Assembly: GCF_001761465.1 (NCBI RefSeq)
Contig: NZ_CP017479.1
Coordinates: 1,364,001 to 1,428,000, forward strand
Length of the DNA: 64,000 nt
From: Flavobacterium gilvum
GTDB lineage: Bacteria; Bacteroidota; Bacteroidia; Flavobacteriales; Flavobacteriaceae
Direction: 5' to 3'
Numbering within the stretch: position 1 is the stretch's first letter; the number at the start of each line of letters is the position of its first letter. Under the pieces are notes generated by a model, which had not been told where the DNA came from, did no database searches, and saw only the letters and a list, made by a program, of their open reading frames with translations. A program made the translations under genes and the position numbers. Shown piece by piece: positions 62,008 to 64,000 of this stretch.

Positions 62008-62388
62008 ATGAATTTTACTAAATCAATAGCAATTATAGCGCTTTCAGGATTGCTTTTCGCAAGCTGTAAGGATAACAAAGCTGAGTTAAAAACTGAAGCA
62101 ACTTCAACTGAAGCAGCTGCCCCAAAAGTTAAAAAAGTAATTGCTCCCGAGAATTTACAAACGGCAAGTTTTACTATCGAAGGAATGACTTGTGCCATTG
62201 GTTGTGCCAAAACAATTCAGGACGAATTAACCGCTCTTGATGGTGTACAGGAAGCCAAAGTAGATTTTGACAAAAAACTGGCAACAGTAACTTTTGACAA
62301 AACGGTTCAAACTCCAGAAAGCTTAACTAAAGTTGTTCAGGATACAGGTGACGGAAAAACATATAAGGTTTCTAATATGAAGTCTTAA
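62008..62388 (+). CDS. Heavy-metal-associated (HMA) domain lipoprotein
   Basis: 126 residues. Lipoprotein signal with Cys20 (LLFASC), a Thr/Glu/Ala linker, and an HMA fold from about 52 to 122 (SFTIEGMTCAIGCAKTIQDEL, LDGVQEAKVDFDKKLATVTFDK). The metal loop is C62-A-I-G-C66, i.e. CxxxC rather than the usual CxxC. Probably binds a soft metal such as copper in the periplasm; no P-type ATPase is adjacent. Confidence 0.85.
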   Translation: MNFTKSIAIIALSGLLFASCKDNKAELKTEATSTEAAAPKVKKVIAPENLQTASFTIEGMTCAIGCAKTIQDELTALDGVQEAKVDFDKKLATVTFDKTVQTPESLTKVVQDTGDGKTYKVSNMKS

Positions 62389-62472
62389 GAAGAAGTGGTT
62401 AGTACTTAGTGATTAGACCTTAGTTTGGCTAACTCTATAACAAAACTAAAAGCTGAATAATTATAAAAACAG

Positions 62473-62506
62473 AAAAGCATTCGTTTTTGACGAATGCTTT
62501 TTTGTT
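62473..62506 (+). terminator. Terminator after the HMA lipoprotein gene
   Basis: AAAAGCATTCGT (62473-62484) pairs perfectly with ACGAATGCTTTT (62490-62501), followed by further T. Confidence 0.88.
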
Positions 62507-62531
62507 TTCTATATACTAATCATTAGCAAAA

Positions 62532-63095
62532 TCACTTCCACTTCAAGGTTTCCATCAGGCGTTGCATGTCGTTTTTGACATAACTTACCGCTGGCATGAT
62601 GGAATCAAAATTGGGTTTAGCATAAAAATAAACAGAGCCCGTAACAAAATGTTTAACACTGTCGGTTACATAAAACTGGGAATTGGTTGCCGCATTTCCA
62701 TCTACCTGATAAAACATTCCGTATACTTTTTTCTCAGGATTTATATAAGGCTGCTCCAAAATATCATCGGCTTTGATTACGTGTTCGTAAGTTAATTTTT
62801 GGGCATCCCTAAGTAACTGCTTCATATTGTTGTTTACCGGTTTGTATGTCAGGTAAATGGTTGCTTTCATCTTTGGGTAGGTTATCGAATAGCCGCAATC
62901 CTTATCTTCCTTTACTATTGCTTTAGAATTTTGGTCAAATTCAAAAGGGCAATGACTTTTAAAAGTAACATATTCTGCTTCGGGGTAATCCAGCCTTAAA
63001 TAGCTGGCGGGTTTTGGTAAAACATCCTTTTTACAACTTATTACCGTAAATAATAGTGTAAAAAAAAGTGCTAAGGCCGTAATTTTTTTTAACAT
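62532..63095 (-). CDS. gldD: Gliding motility lipoprotein GldD
   Basis: 187 residues. Lipoprotein signal (TVISC, Cys21) then KPASYLRLDYPEAEYVTFKSHCPFEFDQN, KDCGYSITYPKMKATIYLTYKPV and YGMFYQVDGNAATNSQFYVTDSVKHFVTGSVYF, the GldD pattern. GldD is required for gliding and for stable T9SS function in F. johnsoniae. It lies directly downstream of gldE, the conserved order. Confidence 0.93.
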   Translation of the reverse strand: MLKKITALALFFTLLFTVISCKKDVLPKPASYLRLDYPEAEYVTFKSHCPFEFDQNSKAIVKEDKDCGYSITYPKMKATIYLTYKPVNNNMKQLLRDAQKLTYEHVIKADDILEQPYINPEKKVYGMFYQVDGNAATNSQFYVTDSVKHFVTGSVYFYAKPNFDSIMPAVSYVKNDMQRLMETLKWK

Positions 63096-63130
63096 TTTGA
63101 AAATTTAATTTTTATAATGACTTTACTATT

Positions 63131-63147
63131 CCCCTCCTCTGGAGGGG
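63131..63147. repeat. CCCCTCC hairpin between gldE and gldD
   Basis: CCCCTCC (63131-63137) pairs with GGAGGGG (63141-63147), TCT loop, GC-rich against the AT-rich background. It lies in the 65-base gldE-gldD gap. Confidence 0.55.
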
Positions 63148-63160
63148 GCAGGGGGTGGTC

Positions 63161-64000
63161 TCATTCAAGCGTTACTTTAATTTGTTTGATGCGTTTTTGA
63201 TCGGCTGATTCGATGACAAACGTACAGTTTTCAAAAACTATTTTCTGTCCTTTTTTGGGAAAATTGCCCAAAATCTCAAGAATAAGTCCAGCCAAAGTTT
63301 CTGCTTCTCCTTTTCGTTCTTCAAATAAATTTTCGTCTACATCAATAATCCTGTAGAAATCTTTCAGGTTTATTTTGCCTTCAAAAATATAATTTTTATC
63401 GTCAATTTTGGAAAAATTTACCTGAGCATCGTCGTATTCATCACTTATTTCACCCACGATTTCCTCGATAACATCCTCAAGAGAAACCAATCCAGATGTT
63501 CCGCCATATTCATCAACCACAATTGCCAAATGGCTTTTCATGCTCTGAAAATCTTTGAGCAAATCGTCCAATTTTTTGTTTTCGGGAACAAAAAAAGGTT
63601 CGCGCAATAAGGTTGTCCAATCAAATTCTGTGTTATTAATATACGGAAGTAAATCTTTGACAAACAAAACACCTTCAATCTGATCAATATTGTCTCTGTA
63701 AACAGGGATTCTTGAAAAACCTTTTTCGATGATTTTTGAATAAATTTCGGTAAAAGTTTCAGAAATTTCCAAAGCAAAAATATCGATCCTCGGACTCATA
63801 ACCTGTTTGGTATCTGTGTTCCCAAAAGAAACGATTCCTTCCAGGATTTTTTGTTCTTCGGTAGAAGTTTCGTCGGTAGCGGTCAATTCTAGAGCTTGAG
63901 ATAATTGATCTATCGAGAAGTTTGACTTTTGCTTTGCTAATTTATTTTGCAAAAAAAGTGTTATCGAACGCATAGGAATACTTACTGGTGACAATATTTT
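63161..64000 (-). CDS. gldE: GldE, CBS-domain CNNM/CorC-type protein, 5'-truncated by window edge
   Basis: The frame is open to base 64000 with no upstream stop; the TTG at 63994 is not a start, so the N-terminal membrane domain (DUF21) lies outside. The visible 280 residues have two CBS motifs (VMSPRIDIFALEISETF...GFSRIPVYRDNIDQIEGVLFVKDLL and FFVPENKKLDDLLKDFQ...LAIVVDEYGGTSGLVSLEDVIEEIVGEI) and a transporter-associated C-terminal domain (GLILEILGNFPKKGQKIVFENCTFVIES). Gene order before gldD supports GldE rather than a generic CorC-type protein. 65 bases upstream of gldD. Confidence 0.9.
   Translation of the reverse strand, partial: KILSPVSIPMRSITLFLQNKLAKQKSNFSIDQLSQALELTATDETSTEEQKILEGIVSFGNTDTKQVMSPRIDIFALEISETFTEIYSKIIEKGFSRIPVYRDNIDQIEGVLFVKDLLPYINNTEFDWTTLLREPFFVPENKKLDDLLKDFQSMKSHLAIVVDEYGGTSGLVSLEDVIEEIVGEISDEYDDAQVNFSKIDDKNYIFEGKINLKDFYRIIDVDENLFEERKGEAETLAGLILEILGNFPKKGQKIVFENCTFVIESADQKRIKQIKVTLE

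Noticed and set aside
63992..63994. TTG at 63994 as the start of gldE
   Set aside because: The frame is open to the edge and the membrane domain of GldE is missing, so the true start is outside.

Overview
The window is one contiguous piece of a Bacteroidota chromosome, almost certainly Flavobacterium or a close Flavobacteriaceae relative. The evidence is the low GC content, gliding and type IX secretion (T9SS) genes (a CHU_C-type C-terminal domain, PorP/SprF, a PorE-like OmpA protein, GldD, GldE), lineage-specific families (DUF3078, DUF3109, DUF4271, DUF4296), and the -7 promoter element TAnnTTTG just upstream of many starts. I saw no rRNA, tRNA, CRISPR array, prophage or transposase gene. 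The window cuts two genes: the adhesin at the left edge and gldE at the right edge.

Layout. 1-4427: a T9SS cassette of repeat adhesin, PorP/SprF-like outer-membrane protein and PorE-like peptidoglycan-anchored protein. 4882-7598 (minus): a molybdate uptake operon modA / di-Mop protein / modB / modC. 7937-19080: housekeeping genes (leuS, a zinc peptidase, a haem lipoprotein, hemD-DUF4271, a dolichol-phosphate-mannose-synthase-like transferase, dihydroorotase, a DUF4296 lipoprotein, an NAD-epimerase, tyrS). 20235 back to 19171: a LuxE-like acyl-protein synthetase. 20344-33383: a phosphate-starvation region with a TonB receptor, beta-helix lipoprotein and CTD-only mini-protein, divergent from a PhoB/PhoR-type pair, then a porin O/P, pstS, pstC, pstA, pstB and phoU. 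33525-40544: envelope proteins (DUF481, a MurG-like glycosyltransferase, a Lys/Ala repeat protein with a PBCV basic adaptor tail, a 1143-residue outer-membrane protein). 41131-54761: metabolism (aspartate kinase, GNAT, fbp, TerB-like, HupE-like, dCMP deaminase, S41 protease, a short flavoprotein, MarC, DUF3109, nrdB, nrdA). 54899-64000: an orphan gene, dgt, DUF3078, dxs, tadA, an EamA exporter, a metal-binding lipoprotein, gldD and gldE.

The most interesting signal is regulatory. Three promoters in the phosphate region (TonB receptor, beta-helix lipoprotein, porin O/P) carry direct repeats of a TAAC core at an exact 11-bp period. The last repeat ends 10 or 21 bp before a -7-like element, and that element lies 24-33 bp before the start codon. 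This is the geometry expected of a PhoB-type operator, with a core unlike the enterobacterial one. It would place an uncharacterised outer-membrane module (TonB receptor plus beta-helix lipoprotein) and the pst operon under the adjacent PhoBR-like pair.

The intergenic regions are full of palindromic repeat families. They include a REP-like CCTCCAGC element, a 169-bp imperfect palindrome with degenerate relatives, a CACATAG three-stem element present twice, ATTCCAAATTCCAAT hairpins, and 7- and 8-bp tandem repeats. All calls come from reading the sequence; no database search was run.
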